A DNA stretch of 64,000 nucleotides from Brachypodium distachyon (GCF_000005505.3 NC_016135.3:1822001-1886000); one strand, 5' to 3'. Shown: positions 22,738 through 33,800, numbered from the stretch's first letter. A program made the numbers and translations. The notes: a model not told the origin generated them from the letters alone.

Positions 22738-25700
22738 TGGCTTCTCCACGGCGTCGGCCACGGCGGATCTCCCGCCTCGCGACGAGCCGACGGATTAGGC
22801 CGCCACCCTGCCGCACAACGGAATCGGGCTCGCCGGACTTCGTGGAGGTCCGAACTCCGGCGGGCCCCCGCGACACACCACCGGCCTCCCCGGCCGCCGG
22901 CACCGACGAGGTAAGTTCCTCATGTTACTGTTTCTGCAATTAGGGATTAGGGTTAGGGTTAGAAATTAGGTTTGTTGCTGCTCCTTGGGGTTAGGGTAAG
23001 AAATTAGGTTAGAAATTAGGATTAGGGTTAGGGTTAGAAATTAGGGATAGGGTTAGGGAAATTAGGGATTAGTTGCTGCTGTTTAGGGTTAGGGATTAGG
23101 ATTCAAATTTGGAAACATATAATAAAATTGTACATTTTTCACATAGTGGGAATAGCTTGATGGAAGTAACATGCTTAGGGTTTTGATGAACAAATTAATT
23201 ATGTGATGATGTGGCATGCTTGATGGGAGTAACATGCTTAGGGTTTTTCTGAACAAATTAATTATGTGATGATGTGGCATGCTTGATGGAAGTAACATGC
23301 ATGCCGTTGATGTGGGCCCGGCCATCATGCCGAGGCCGTTGAAATTTAAGGGGACGGCCATCGCGCCGAGGGGGTATATGTGGGTGGGTAATTTTTATGC
23401 AGGTTTCATTATCGGGTAGACCAATTCGTTAGCTTTATAGCACGGGTCATGCTGAATTTTTCTAGATTTACAGTACGGGTCATGCCGAATTTTTCAATTT
23501 TGTAAAGTAATCCATGTAAGCGCATTGTATAGGAACCTCAGGGTCGTGATGGAGAATACCCAGAGGACTCACCTTAGGTTTCTTCGTCGTCGGGCACACC
23601 AATAGCCCATAGTCAAAATGACGAGCCTGAACACGGCGGCGGTGATCCTTCGGGCTTCAATGCAGGCTCTGAGGCTACCACGTCACAGGCTACTTCAAAG
23701 AAGAAGAAGGCGCCGCGTGGGTGTAACAAGCTGACGAAGGAGAAATTCATCATCACTAGGACTGACGACGTGGGGAAACCCGCGAGTCCAAAGAGGGTCG
23801 CGTCGTGTTTCACCAACATATGCAATGCAATCATTTGCGAGTTCACGAACATCAATCAGAGATGGACTGAGGTTCCTGAGAGCGGAAAGCAAGATTGTTA
23901 TGCCAAGGCATGGGAGAGGTTCGAGGTGCCTGATCCCGTGCTTCGTGAAGAAGTATTCGGAGCGATGAAGACCACAATGCGTAGGGGTCAGAGCAATTGG
24001 GGTACCAAGGCCAGAGCTTTTTTGAACGAAGATTGGGAGTCGGTGATTCATAAGAAATGGCCGAGGATCACAGAGGAGGAATGGGAGTTCAAGGAGAGGG
24101 AAAAGGATCCAAGATTCATAGCAACCCAAGAGTGGTACGCGACGCTACGTGCCAAGAGGAAATTAACCACTGCCTTGGCAATCTTGGTATCGAGGGAAAG
24201 AAGCCGGTGTGGGCGAAGGAGGACGCCGAGCTTGCGGCATGAGGGATAGTCCCTCCTGCCCCAACAATGCTCCGTCATGATCGATCCACCACCTTTGTGC
24301 GCAGTACCATGACCAAAGAATAGTGGGCGGGCCTGAAGCCTATCCGCGAAGACCAGAAAGTTTTAATCGTAAGGCCTCAACCGCCACTTCTTTTTCAGTT
24401 CAGCTTCTAACACACTCACTTATAAATTGGCACCGACTTTGTCTTATTTCAGGACAAGGTCGCTGAGTTCAAGTCGGAAGGCTCCCACGACAAGCTCCAT
24501 GCACAGTGGGATTCACCACTCAGCTATGCTCTAGGAAGAAATGAGCACGGGTGCCATATTCGAGCCTTAGGAACCAGGGCCCTTCGCCGCAAAGTCTTTC
24601 CTCAAGAGAAAGAAGGCCGGAGCCGTAAAAGAAAGGCCAAGAAGCACGAATAAATAATAGAGGTGGCGAAAAAGGCGGCGAGGGAGGAGTTTTTCGCTTG
24701 CTTGAAAAAAGCAAGGGACTCCGGCCAGACTATGGAGGAGTTCGTTGCTACATATGATGGCAACCGGGGCGCGGCACCGACGCCTATGACTCCGAATGAT
24801 CATCAGTCAACTCCGAATCCTTCGCCGCCACCGTATAAGAGCAGTGCTGGCTCCGGCACCGAACACCAGGATGACCCTGTTGGCCCATCTGATGACATCC
24901 CGATAAGCTCTTTACTGGTACCATAGTATATATACTCAATTACGTCATTCTTCACACCATAACACTAACGTACGTATGTTAATTTGTTTGTCATGCACAG
25001 AAGAGTACTAAGAGCCTGATATTGATGCCATCCATCGGGAATCTGGTAGGCACGCGTCGTATGCTGATGCCAAGAATGTCGGTCATGCACAACACGCCCA
25101 TGGCACCGGATCATGTCAGGGTGCAGGTGGACTACGTGCTCCCGGAATTTGACAAGACGCCGGTCCCTTATCCTCTAGAGGAGGAATCAGTGACTCTAGG
25201 GCTATGCCGAGGCACGTACATCCAGTGACCCAGGAGGTTGGTTGCCCTCGCTACCCAACGTTCTCCCTCCCCGTCGTGTCCCGGAGCGTGACCGGCTTCC
25301 GCTCGACGACTTCCCTCTCCATCACCCCTTGGCCCATCCCCCAGTAAGCCGGCACGTCCGGATTCACCAACGTCGGGGCAAGGAGGCTTCGATTTCAAAC
25401 CAGTGGAAGACTGCAGCGATGATGACGCTGCATCAGCTCATGTGCCACCACCCAATCCATCGTCGCCCCACCGTAAAGACAGCCAACCCTTACAACCCCC
25501 ACAACCTGCACCCGTGCCACGGAAATTTGTGGCGGGCGCGCTAGAGTGCGCGTCTGGCAAGCAGGTCTCCCAGACCTTCAAGGATCAAGAGGAGGCCGAG
25601 TTTTTGAAACGCCGGCGCACCAATAAGACGGGGTCCAAAATTAGCAAGAGATCCAATGACTCGAAGAGTAAAGAGTTGGACTCAACGGGCAAGCAACCCA

Positions 25701-26848
25701 GCAATCCGCCAATAATCGAAGGGAATTGGGAAAACCGGCAAGATATTTTGAATATGAAGCCCCCCCTGTAGCTGGTGATTTAGTCGGCGGAGCCTACTTC
25801 ATGGCTAGGGAATTCGAAAAAGTGCTGATGTTCTACCTTGGACAACCGATGGTCAGCCTTAAGGACCTAAGGAGCCTGCCGCGAGAGATGCGAGAGCTAC
25901 ATGGCTACTACATGGCATCATCAGCTAATTCTGCACAACATAGTCAACAGATGAATGTGAAGGTGCCAGAGTATTATGGCTTCTACGGTGCCGAAATGGG
26001 GGACCTACAGACAAAGGAATTTACCTTCGGCGTGGACTTCCTTGACTTGTTTCACGTCTTCAACCAAATGTGCTTAGACAACAACATGTTAAGACTCTGG
26101 TATGTATACTTCACATGGGAGTCCTTCCGCTGAAAGAACCACACGTTGCCATCGCCGATCCTCTCCTGTTCAGCAAAGCAACCATCGGTCTAGAAGAATG
26201 GAAACGGGGTTCGAGAGAGAAGGCAATTTCATAGCTATCTAAGTTCTTCGCAATGCACAAGCAACGCCGTTATGTTCTTACACTGTACCATTTAGAGTAA
26301 GTTGTTCTCATGACCATTGCTTTCTTTCTCGTTCCACTAAGTTGTTCTCTTTTCGGTTATAAATGTGTGTTCTTTTTGTAAATAGCGAACATTGGGTGGT
26401 GGTGGCCTTCACTTTCGAAGAAGGGTCGGTGACGTATCTTGATCCACTCCGACGAAAGAAAGGCTATGAGCAGCGCGACTTCAAAGCCGTCAAAACACTC
26501 TTCGAAGAGGCGTGGAAAAAGGCGGTAACTGAATATGAGTTGCCAAGCTACGGTGGGAAGAAAATAACCCATCACAGAAACTTTCCATGCATACAACAGC
26601 CGCAAGGTACGATCTTCTGTGGATACTACTGCGCGTACATCATCCGCAATTGGATCACCAATTTCAAGCCCAAGACGAAGATGACCTACCAGCAGATGGT
26701 GGATTACTTCAAGACGGAATCAGAATATGGACACAACCCACCTGTTCTTGTGTTCGATATTCAGAGGGAGATAGCCACAATTCTCAACAAAGAGGTCCTG
26801 AAGGAAAACAGTGATTTTTATGAAGGCGAGGTTGTGCCGATGTATTGA
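22738..26848 (+). pseudogene. Second CACTA gene with C-terminal Ulp1-like protease, broken
   Basis: A first exon (about 22738-22910) ends in a consensus donor (GACGAG|GTAAGT). A conserved plant-transposase segment follows at 23700-24165 (LTKEKFIITRTDDVGKP, WGTKARAFLNEDW), then continues one frame over (CLGNLGIEGKKPVWAKED) after a frameshift near 24165, with stops at 24241 and about 24321. Later exons are a coiled acidic/basic segment (24663-24916), a Pro-rich segment (25403-25771) and 25726-26133. The last part (26380-26848) is a C48/Ulp1-type cysteine protease fold: histidine in EHWVVV, aspartate in YLDPLRR, glutamine in IQQPQG and cysteine in FCGYYC. Known CACTA second genes with Ulp1 domains are thought to act in transposition or SUMO processing; the role here is inferred. 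Confidence 0.75.
22941..23100 (+). repeat. Degenerate telomere-like repeat (TTAGGG-type)
   Basis: Repeated GGGTTAGGGTTAGAAATTAGG words fill a presumed intron or leader of the second CACTA gene. They are short, interrupted by AAATTAGG, and internal, so this is not a telomere end. A 64-bp direct repeat (CATGCTTAGGGTTTT, then AATTATGTGATGATGTGG) follows at about 23157-23300. Confidence 0.7.
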
Positions 26849-26941
26849 AACTTTGATGTACAATGTTAAATATTAAATATCTGTATTTTTGTAATAAGTT
26901 TTGTGAACGGATGCTGTTATCTTATCATGGATGTGTGGTTT

Positions 26942-26944
<3 letters not shown>

Positions 26945-27011
<67 letters not shown>
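26945..27011. repeat. (TA)n microsatellite
   Basis: An uninterrupted TA run of about 66 bases lies just inside the right subterminal array of the CACTA element. Confidence 0.95.
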
Positions 27012-27014
<3 letters not shown>

Positions 27015-27443
27015 GGTTCCTGTTCACCGCCACTAATAAAGTACAGTGGCGGTTGCATCCCACCGCCACTGGTGCAGTACCAGTGGGGGTGACCGAGAAC
27101 CGCCACTGGTGCTACGAAAGCATACCAGTGGCGGTGAGGCATCACAGCCACTGGTAGTATACCAGTGGCGGTGTGTAATGTACCAATGGCCGTGACGACA
27201 CACCGCCACTGGTATGTAACAGTGGTTGTCCTTCCCACGGCCACCGGTGCACTTTCTGAAGCTCCCTACGGATTACTAGCGACGGTTGTGGAAACCGCCA
27301 CCGGTGCTAACCAGCACCGGTGGCGGGTATCATCACCGCCACCGGTGCTCATTCACACCAGTGGCGCAGACTTAGTGGCGGTCCGCGTTACCGCCACCGG
27401 TGTGTAATTCGGACCGCCGCTGCTAACCTTTTCCCGAGTAGTG
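27015..27443. repeat. Right subterminal repeat array of the CACTA element
   Basis: ACCGCCACTGGT and its complement alternate along the whole stretch, ending in GAGTAGTG. This mirrors the left array and supports a full-length element. Confidence 0.85.
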
Positions 27444-27446
27444 TTC

Positions 27447-27928
27447 CCTGCTCCCCAATCGCCTGGTGGTTCGCAGAGGAGGGCCCGTTTCCGATGCCGC
27501 TTCACCCTTCCTGAGGTGCGGAACGGGTGAGGGTCGCGGTTTACGCGTGTGCTATTGTCAGTTTCCGCGTAGCTCAAATTTTTTCGGGCAGCGGCGGCTG
27601 ACGAGTGAAGCAGTTATGCACGCTGAAGGAGGGAGCCAACGGCGCCGGTGGGAGATGAGAAAGATATGGTTTTTTTTGTTTAATTATTTTACTAACGTAA
27701 AAAGTTCATAATACATTTTCGAGTTTGGGGAGGCCGGAGGGTGTACCGAAGCAAGCCTCTGCAGAATATATATTTATCTGAACAGAAGAGCACAATATAC
27801 AGCTCTCCCCCATCACATGTGCTCACGATTTCAAACTTAATTTCTTACAGCTAAGATGTACTTATTTTGAAACTGAAAGTGCATAGACAGAAGATGCACA
27901 TCCGAGAGTATCCATGCATGTTTACAAG
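27447..27928. other. Intergenic DNA downstream of TPS2
   Basis: Contains a short GC-rich part (27447-27660) without recognisable coding content and the 3' flank of the minus-strand terpene synthase. Confidence 0.5.
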
Positions 27929-30900
27929 CTAGAGGGGTATAGGCTCGATGAACTGCTGCTCTATCTTGTCTTTGTTGCCACGGCTGAACGTGTAGCGGTC
28001 AATTTTATCATGGAACAGCCAGGTCATGTTCTTGGTGAGTCCGGCGACTCTGTTAACAAGTGGGAGCAGCGCACGTCGGTCAAATCTTGTCTGATTGATA
28101 GTTCTCCATGCATCTTCCACCATATTATCCATCACGGCGATAGCTACCTCACTTGTAACATGATGCTGGTTTATATAGCTATCAATGGTGCTGGCCACAT
28201 CCATTTTGACCTTCCCTTGCTTTGAACATGCACACATTCAATTGGTTATCAATCCGGTTATTTACCATGAAAAAGATCATTTTTGTATAATAATCAAGGG
28301 AGATGCATGACATGTTATATGTACCTTAAATGCAGCCATGTCATCCATAAAACGTGTCACCTCACCACAAGACTTTACGGCATCGGTACAGCCAAGGGCC
28401 CACTCGAATGCTTCCTTGGTTGCTTCCTCACCCATACCAACAAGCAGACCGATGCATAGAAACGGAGTCGCTGCGGAGATGACTGAGCACTTGACATGAT
28501 CTTCAAAGCTTGGTGTGTAACTATTATGAAACCATTCAGCTTCCTGTTGGTAATATCTGCATAGAGTATGGAATTGTGTGCATATTACATGGAGAAGAAT
28601 TTTAAGATTAGGAGAGTGAGTTATAATGATTCTGCAGAAATGACAATAGAATTGATAGATAGATTACCGCTTTCCTACAATAAACAATGCGGTACTTGTG
28701 ATCTTGTTTCAGTTCATCCTCCAACTCTCTGTAGGTATCCATCAACCTGATATAGTACTTCTTCAAGTATTCTGGTAAAATAGGAATAGCACTCTCATCC
28801 CACCTGCACGTACGTCCAATTAGTTAACTAGGAGTGGCATGCATATGAGTATATAGTATACAATATTAGTAACTAGCAGAGGAGATTATTGCCAACCTTT
28901 GTATGGCTTCGTTGAGCTTTCGGCCCTCCTCTAAGGTTGCATGTATATCAAAAGTGTCATCTAACAGGCATACTAGCTCAATTAACTTGGCAAGGATTAT
29001 TCTTGCACCTCCATAGTGTTGTTCATAGTACACATTGTAGGACCAGAAGTAACATTCAACCATACGATGCCGAGAGTAGCTGAGTCCCACGTCTTCATAT
29101 AGATCGTTTGCCCATCTTGGTAAGCTAATCACCTTGAGATCAAAGCTAATTTAGATAAAAATCACTAAATCAAGTTTATCTGCGTCCATTCATGATTGAG
29201 CTTGTATGTAAAACGCGTTCTTACCGACAATAAGCCTTGAGCTCTGACTGGTGAAGACGCTGCAGGAGATTAAATTCGAGCTTTGCAAGCTCTAGCACCA
29301 AAGGGTTGCATTCTTGTTCATGTTTGTACTCTGCAATATAATAGGGCACGTCCAATCTCTTTGAAATCCTTGGTAATGGTATCTCAAGATTTCTTTTGAC
29401 TTGCTCAGATAAAGGGTAGTTAAGACTGTTTCCCATGGATTCAAGATGATGCCTTGCAAAAGAGATGGCTTCATCAAGTTCTGATTCACCATGGATTGAA
29501 AGGTACGCTGCGTTGTATAAACATAACAGTCCCATTGGTTCTTTAGTTACATTCTTGTTGAAGCTCCCATCTTCCCCCTTGAATTTATTGAATACATCTG
29601 CAAGATAAAGTAGCATATGGAGGTAGATTTGTATTATTCTTACATATATATTCACTTAATTAACTGCAGTTTAGGTGAAGATAAAGTCCCATTGATTCCC
29701 ACTTGAGAGTTGCCACTTGAATTACTTGTTTTGTACACTATCATCATGTAGCTTAAATCTAATTAAGTTGACGAATCAGAGCTGTTGGATTAATATCTAG
29801 ATCTCATTCTACCTTTTTCTTTGTCACCCTTTTCAAATCTTAAAAGACAAATCATATCCAATGGTTGAATAATCAACTTATCTCTAACTAAAAGTCAGGC
29901 AACTTAGATATGGTAAGTAAGCTTCAGGTTAGCATATATAGAAACATATAAAAATGATAGATATACCGGAGAGACCCAATGTCCATGCTCTCTAAGCAAG
30001 CGAAAGCGAAGTGCAGCCTCATAGAGGCTACAGCAATTGGATTCACTCTCGTAGATGCCTTTTATTGCCGTGTTGATCTGTTCTTGAAAAAGATGATCTA
30101 TGCCGAGACGTTGGAGCGCATCCAATAAGATCATTTTGTCTACGACAGTACCATTATTGAATGTCTTGAACAACATGCAAACGTCATCCTTCAGCTTGTC
30201 AGCTTTCACCTTCATGCATTCTTCAGATATCTGCATGGATGACTAAAAAATGAGGTTTTTTTACAGCAAAAGATGAGTTGGGACTAACCAAAAGGCAGGA
30301 CGGATAAAAAGTGCACATAAAAAATGAAAATATTTACAACAATTTATAAAAAATTTAAGTTCCTGAAGTACTAGTGTTTTTTGTAACAATATGTACTAGT
30401 TTTAATCAATTACTATTATACTTTTACTTATCTCACATAATCCAATTATTTATTTATTTTGTTTGCACACGAGAGCGGTGTGTTGTGGCAAATGACCACG
30501 AAATTGTAATGATACTGAGCAAATACGCAATTTGGCGGTGTGTTTTAACAAAGGCCAGGAAATAATAGTATGTTGTGGCCAATTTTCTTATTGGTATATG
30601 ATATATGATGATACATTTCGTTGGTGGTTTATGTCATTGATATATTGCATATGAATGGTGTATTTCATTGATATATGGATTAAAAAACCACGTGGGCACC
30701 AGTGTCTGGTTGGCACACACAATGAAAACTTTGTGAAGTAGGAATAAAATGGTGGGACCCATGGAGAGGCCACACCATGTGGGAAACAGTCATTTGGGTC
30801 CCTCAACAATAGATCCCTAATATAAGCACTCTCATTCACATACTTAAAATCTGTTTAGGCATACCATCTATTGAAGCCAAATCTTCCGTTGCAAAATAGG

Positions 30901-31804
30901 AGGGACGGGAGAAGATCGAACAGAGAAGATCAAGGCAGTGGCTCATGTACAGAGCAACAAAGGGACCTCGAGATAACGTTTGTTTCCAGTCATCACTTCC
31001 ACCTAGATCATCCTACCAGCAGGCTATTGCCTCCATTTGTTTGTAATTTATGGATATATTTAATATTGCTTTATCTTTTCATATTCGTTAATTGATGGGA
31101 TTGAGTGCAAGGTCCATGACAATGTGATTTTTCTGGAAACATGGAGGATGTGATAAAACTCACGAAAATTTATTTAATTCAAATCTCTAGATCGTCCATG
31201 CTGACAAGCAAGCGGGTTGAGAAACAACTCTTGATGTGGTGATGGAGTTGTGGGTGTATGACTCCATACAATAGGGTTCAAATCTTGATGCTCACAATTA
31301 TATTTTAGGGGTTTTTCCTACACTGTTTCCTTAAAAAACGACTACTATGTTGAAGGGATAAGTACATGTTTAGTTGGAAAACAGAAGAAGGTAATTACGG
31401 ATGATAAGTTACTATACTAACACTTTTTAATCCTGCAGTTTAACATTTCGTTGGAATAATACTATACCGCAAACAAAAGCAAGAAATTTCTCTAGCTGAA
31501 AAAGAACCGGATATGTGAAATATGGATGAAGTAAGAAATTTCTCTAGGGTAGGATCAATGATAACTTTCATATATTGCAAGCCGAAAATGGGTGGTGCAT
31601 TTTGTTATCATTGATCCTACCCTAGAGAAATTTGCAACTACACAGTGCAGTCAATGAAAGTTAGCTAGGCATATGCTTGCACGGTGGATTATAAATTTAT
31701 CATGGAGTACATATATATACCTGGAATGGCTCTGGCTCGTATTGGACGAAGAAATCATCCCACACCGATGGCTCGAAGCTAGAAACTCTCTGGGGAGTCG
31801 CCAT
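27929..31804 (-). CDS. TPS: Terpene synthase, TPS-a-like, with two irregular splice junctions (TPS2)
   Basis: Exons on the minus strand: 31804-31721, 30230-29967, 29597-29225, 29124-28897, 28803-28668, 28556-28325, 28219-27929. Lengths mirror TPS1 (exon 3: 373 and 373; exon 5: 136 and 136). The start is clear: MATPQRVSSF, then EPSVWDDFF, with no transit peptide, which suggests a cytosolic enzyme. The barrel shows RFRLLREHGHW; the catalytic part shows SRHRMVECY and the metal box LDDTFD. The second motif DDMAAFKQG lacks the S/T and E ligands. Exon 2 is one base shorter than in TPS1, so the split Asp codon at exon 2/3 is lost, and exon 6 starts out of phase. In-frame downstream acceptors at 29578 (before GGGGAAG) and 28544 (before GAAGCT) would give an open 524-aa protein lacking about 7 and 10 residues; otherwise it is a pseudogene. 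Confidence 0.75.
31536..31633. other. Perfect 30-bp inverted repeat (hairpin) in TPS2 intron 1
   Basis: Bases 31536-31565 and 31604-31633 are exact reverse complements over 30 bases, with a 38-base spacer. The core words are CTAGGGTAGGATCAATGAT and ATCATTGATCCTACCCTAG. A partial third copy of the arm (AGAAATTTCTCTAG) lies at about 31478-31492. The perfect stem could be a young MITE, a small-RNA precursor or an RNA structure in the intron. Confidence 0.9.
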
Positions 31805-31874
31805 TTGAATTGCTAGTTGTTTGTGTGCGCGCGCTCGTGGTGTTAGCTTCAGGAAGCACATATCACTGCTGGCC

Positions 31875-31882
31875 TTTATATA
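31875..31882 (-). promoter_or_regulatory. Candidate TATA box of TPS2
   Basis: TATATAAA on the minus strand lies 71 bases before the start codon at 31804, giving a predicted 5' leader of about 40 bases. Immediately upstream (31959-32010) a 24-base word (ACAGATTGTCGTAGGCTGCT) is tandemly duplicated. Confidence 0.6.
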
Positions 31883-31958
31883 CACGCATAGGTTTTGCAA
31901 AGCTAGCACAGGCAGACTCCAAAACTGCAGTTTGATTTGAGAAGGCTGCTACTGGAGT

Positions 31959-32010
31959 AAGATACAGATTGTCGTAGGCTGCTAAGACACAGATTGTCGT
32001 AGGCTGCTAA
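31959..32010 (-). repeat. Short tandem duplication upstream of TPS2
   Basis: The word AGA(T/C)ACAGATTGTCGTAGG followed by CTGCTAA occurs twice in direct order with a period of about 25 bases, 75-130 bases upstream of the TATA box. It could double a promoter element; no known motif was assigned. Confidence 0.75.
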
Positions 32011-32910
32011 TTAAGATCGACAACAATTTAATCCAGAGTATCCAGACGGCTTCGAGTGCTTGATCTTCACCGGCCGGCATCACAAGATGGAAGACAGAAA
32101 AAGTCAGATCGTACGTAGTAATCTAGAGTCTTGTTGTGCATTAATTCCAACGTGCGTGTTGGACTTGTAGGTTTATTGAGTCGTCAGTAGGAATAGGAAA
32201 ATTAAGCCGTACGTCAACGCATGTCAACGTCAACGTTGGCGTCTGTTGTGATCGTTTGAGGTCCATCTACACTTGGCTACCGAACGACAAAAGTTTCCAG
32301 GGCACCGGTATATATTTCCCACTAACGTGCGTGGTAACTGAAAAAATACCGCTTGGTACGTTACCGCCTGATATCTTTTAAACGATTTTTGGATTTGAGT
32401 TTTTCCCCGTAGAATACAGTTTTATTTTAAATTCCTTTGTAGACACAAAAACATTATCATAAGACAAAATCATTTGTTTATGTTCTAACCATGATGCATG
32501 CTAGGTAATATACTCTATAGTTCATGCTTAAATTCAAAAGATTCAAAATTACGGTGTTTTGTGCTTGATAAGTTCATTTAGTTACCTGGTGGTAACCTTG
32601 ATATACACCTCTTTGTGAGTAAATTTAAATAAATTGTTTACTTTTATAGAAAACTATATATATGGGCAGATGCATTCTTTCCTAAGTAATGCTATGGTGC
32701 CATCTACATGTTAACATTATAATATTTGAAAGATCATTTTTCTGTTGAATTTTCAGTAGATTCTGAGGGTCAACAACCCAGATTCTTCTTTGTTCTATGT
32801 TCTACTTTTATTTTATTTTTCAACATGTGGAGTTCTTTTCCTTAGCGAAATCGCAAGCGTATGCTCCTCAATCTGAAAAAAGGACTTTTAATTTTTCATG
32901 AAGTTAGTTA
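32011..32910. other. Intergenic upstream region of TPS2
   Basis: AT-rich sequence with no open frame of note and no repeat recognised, apart from TGTCAACGTCAACG words near 32222-32240. Confidence 0.45.
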
Positions 32911-33023
32911 CTCCCTCCGATCCATATTAATTGTCTCAAATTTGTCCAAATATGGATGTATCTATGTTTAAAAAGTGTCTAGATACATGTAATATTTTAA
33001 CAATTAATATGGATCGGAGGGAG
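32911..33023. mobile_element. Stowaway MITE, 113 bp
   Basis: Begins CTCCCTCCGATCCATATTAA and ends with its near-perfect complement (TTAATATGGATCGGAGGGAG). TA dinucleotides flank both ends. Confidence 0.92.
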
Positions 33024-33025
33024 TA

Positions 33026-33800
33026 CTAGAAATTGTGCTTTATGAAATGCAGAATGGGCCAGACAAAACTGAAGAGTGTGGTAAATATTATATACGTTTC
33101 CAAAGTATCTATTTTAGTGAAAAATACTCGGTATGAATATCTATTAATAATGGGAAAAATTAAGAGGGAATACGTACAATTTGGAACGGTCTTTGGAAGT
33201 TAAAAATAGTCACTGTTATCATTAAAAGGTGGGTGAAATAAAGATTGAAGATTTTTATGTGAAAATCGATCATTATCTGGTTTTATATACCAACTAAGAC
33301 ACGTTGTTGTATATCATCCAGAATTGAATAAGTTGGAGTTGAGAAAAGTAATGGAGCCAATGCCACATGCCCTCTCACTTTTCAGGTGCAAAGAAACCTA
33401 TTTGATTTTGTGAGCTCACTGCTGAGCATGTTAGAGAAATAAGCACATATAAGACAATATCAAGCCATACAATGTTGGTGCTCGTTCGTTTCTAAACAAA
33501 ATCATTGAATTTCTCACCGGATAATCTAATTTAAGTTTTTATTATATAGGATTCCAGCAACTTAAATAAAATCAGGATGTTTCTAAACATTGTGACGAGA
33601 AGGCATTAGGAGCTAGTACACCAAAACAAACTAAACAATTGTACATACTAGCTAAGTGTCCTCGCGATTACTGTGCAGTTGATAACTAGCTAAATCCCCC
33701 TGTGCACATCGCTTGCTGAGTCACCATGTTAATCATTAATGTATTATTGAGTTTTGAGCTAGTATTATTTTGCAATTTCCGATTGCCAACTGTTTCGTGG
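33026..33800. other. Intergenic stretch, nothing recognised
   Basis: AT-rich DNA with only short open frames lacking domain signatures. Confidence 0.45.

Larger units (their letters stand above)
15657..27443. mobile_element. CACTA (En/Spm) DNA transposon, 11.8 kb
   Basis: The left end is CACTACGCCAGAATGGGTTA. The right end read in reverse is CACTACTCGGGAAAAGGTTA, matching at 15 of 20 positions. The element is flanked on both sides by TTC (15654-15656 and 27444-27446), the 3-bp target duplication typical of CACTA elements. Subterminal arrays of ACCGCCACTGGTG-type words in both orientations lie inside each end. Two gene regions follow, both on the + strand: a TNP2-type transposase (about 16605-19830) and a second gene with a Ulp1-like protease domain (about 22738-26848). 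Both carry stops or frameshifts, so this copy is probably non-autonomous. It lies in the 12.8-kb gap between two convergent terpene synthases. Confidence 0.92.

Noticed and set aside
22439..22943. Minus- and plus-strand Arg/Pro-rich frames of about 150 codons
   Set aside because: GC-rich leader of the second CACTA gene; only the part ending at the GAG|GTAAGT donor is kept as a possible exon.
22941..23100. True telomere or chromosome end
   Set aside because: The array is short, interrupted and internal to a transposon with sequence on both sides.
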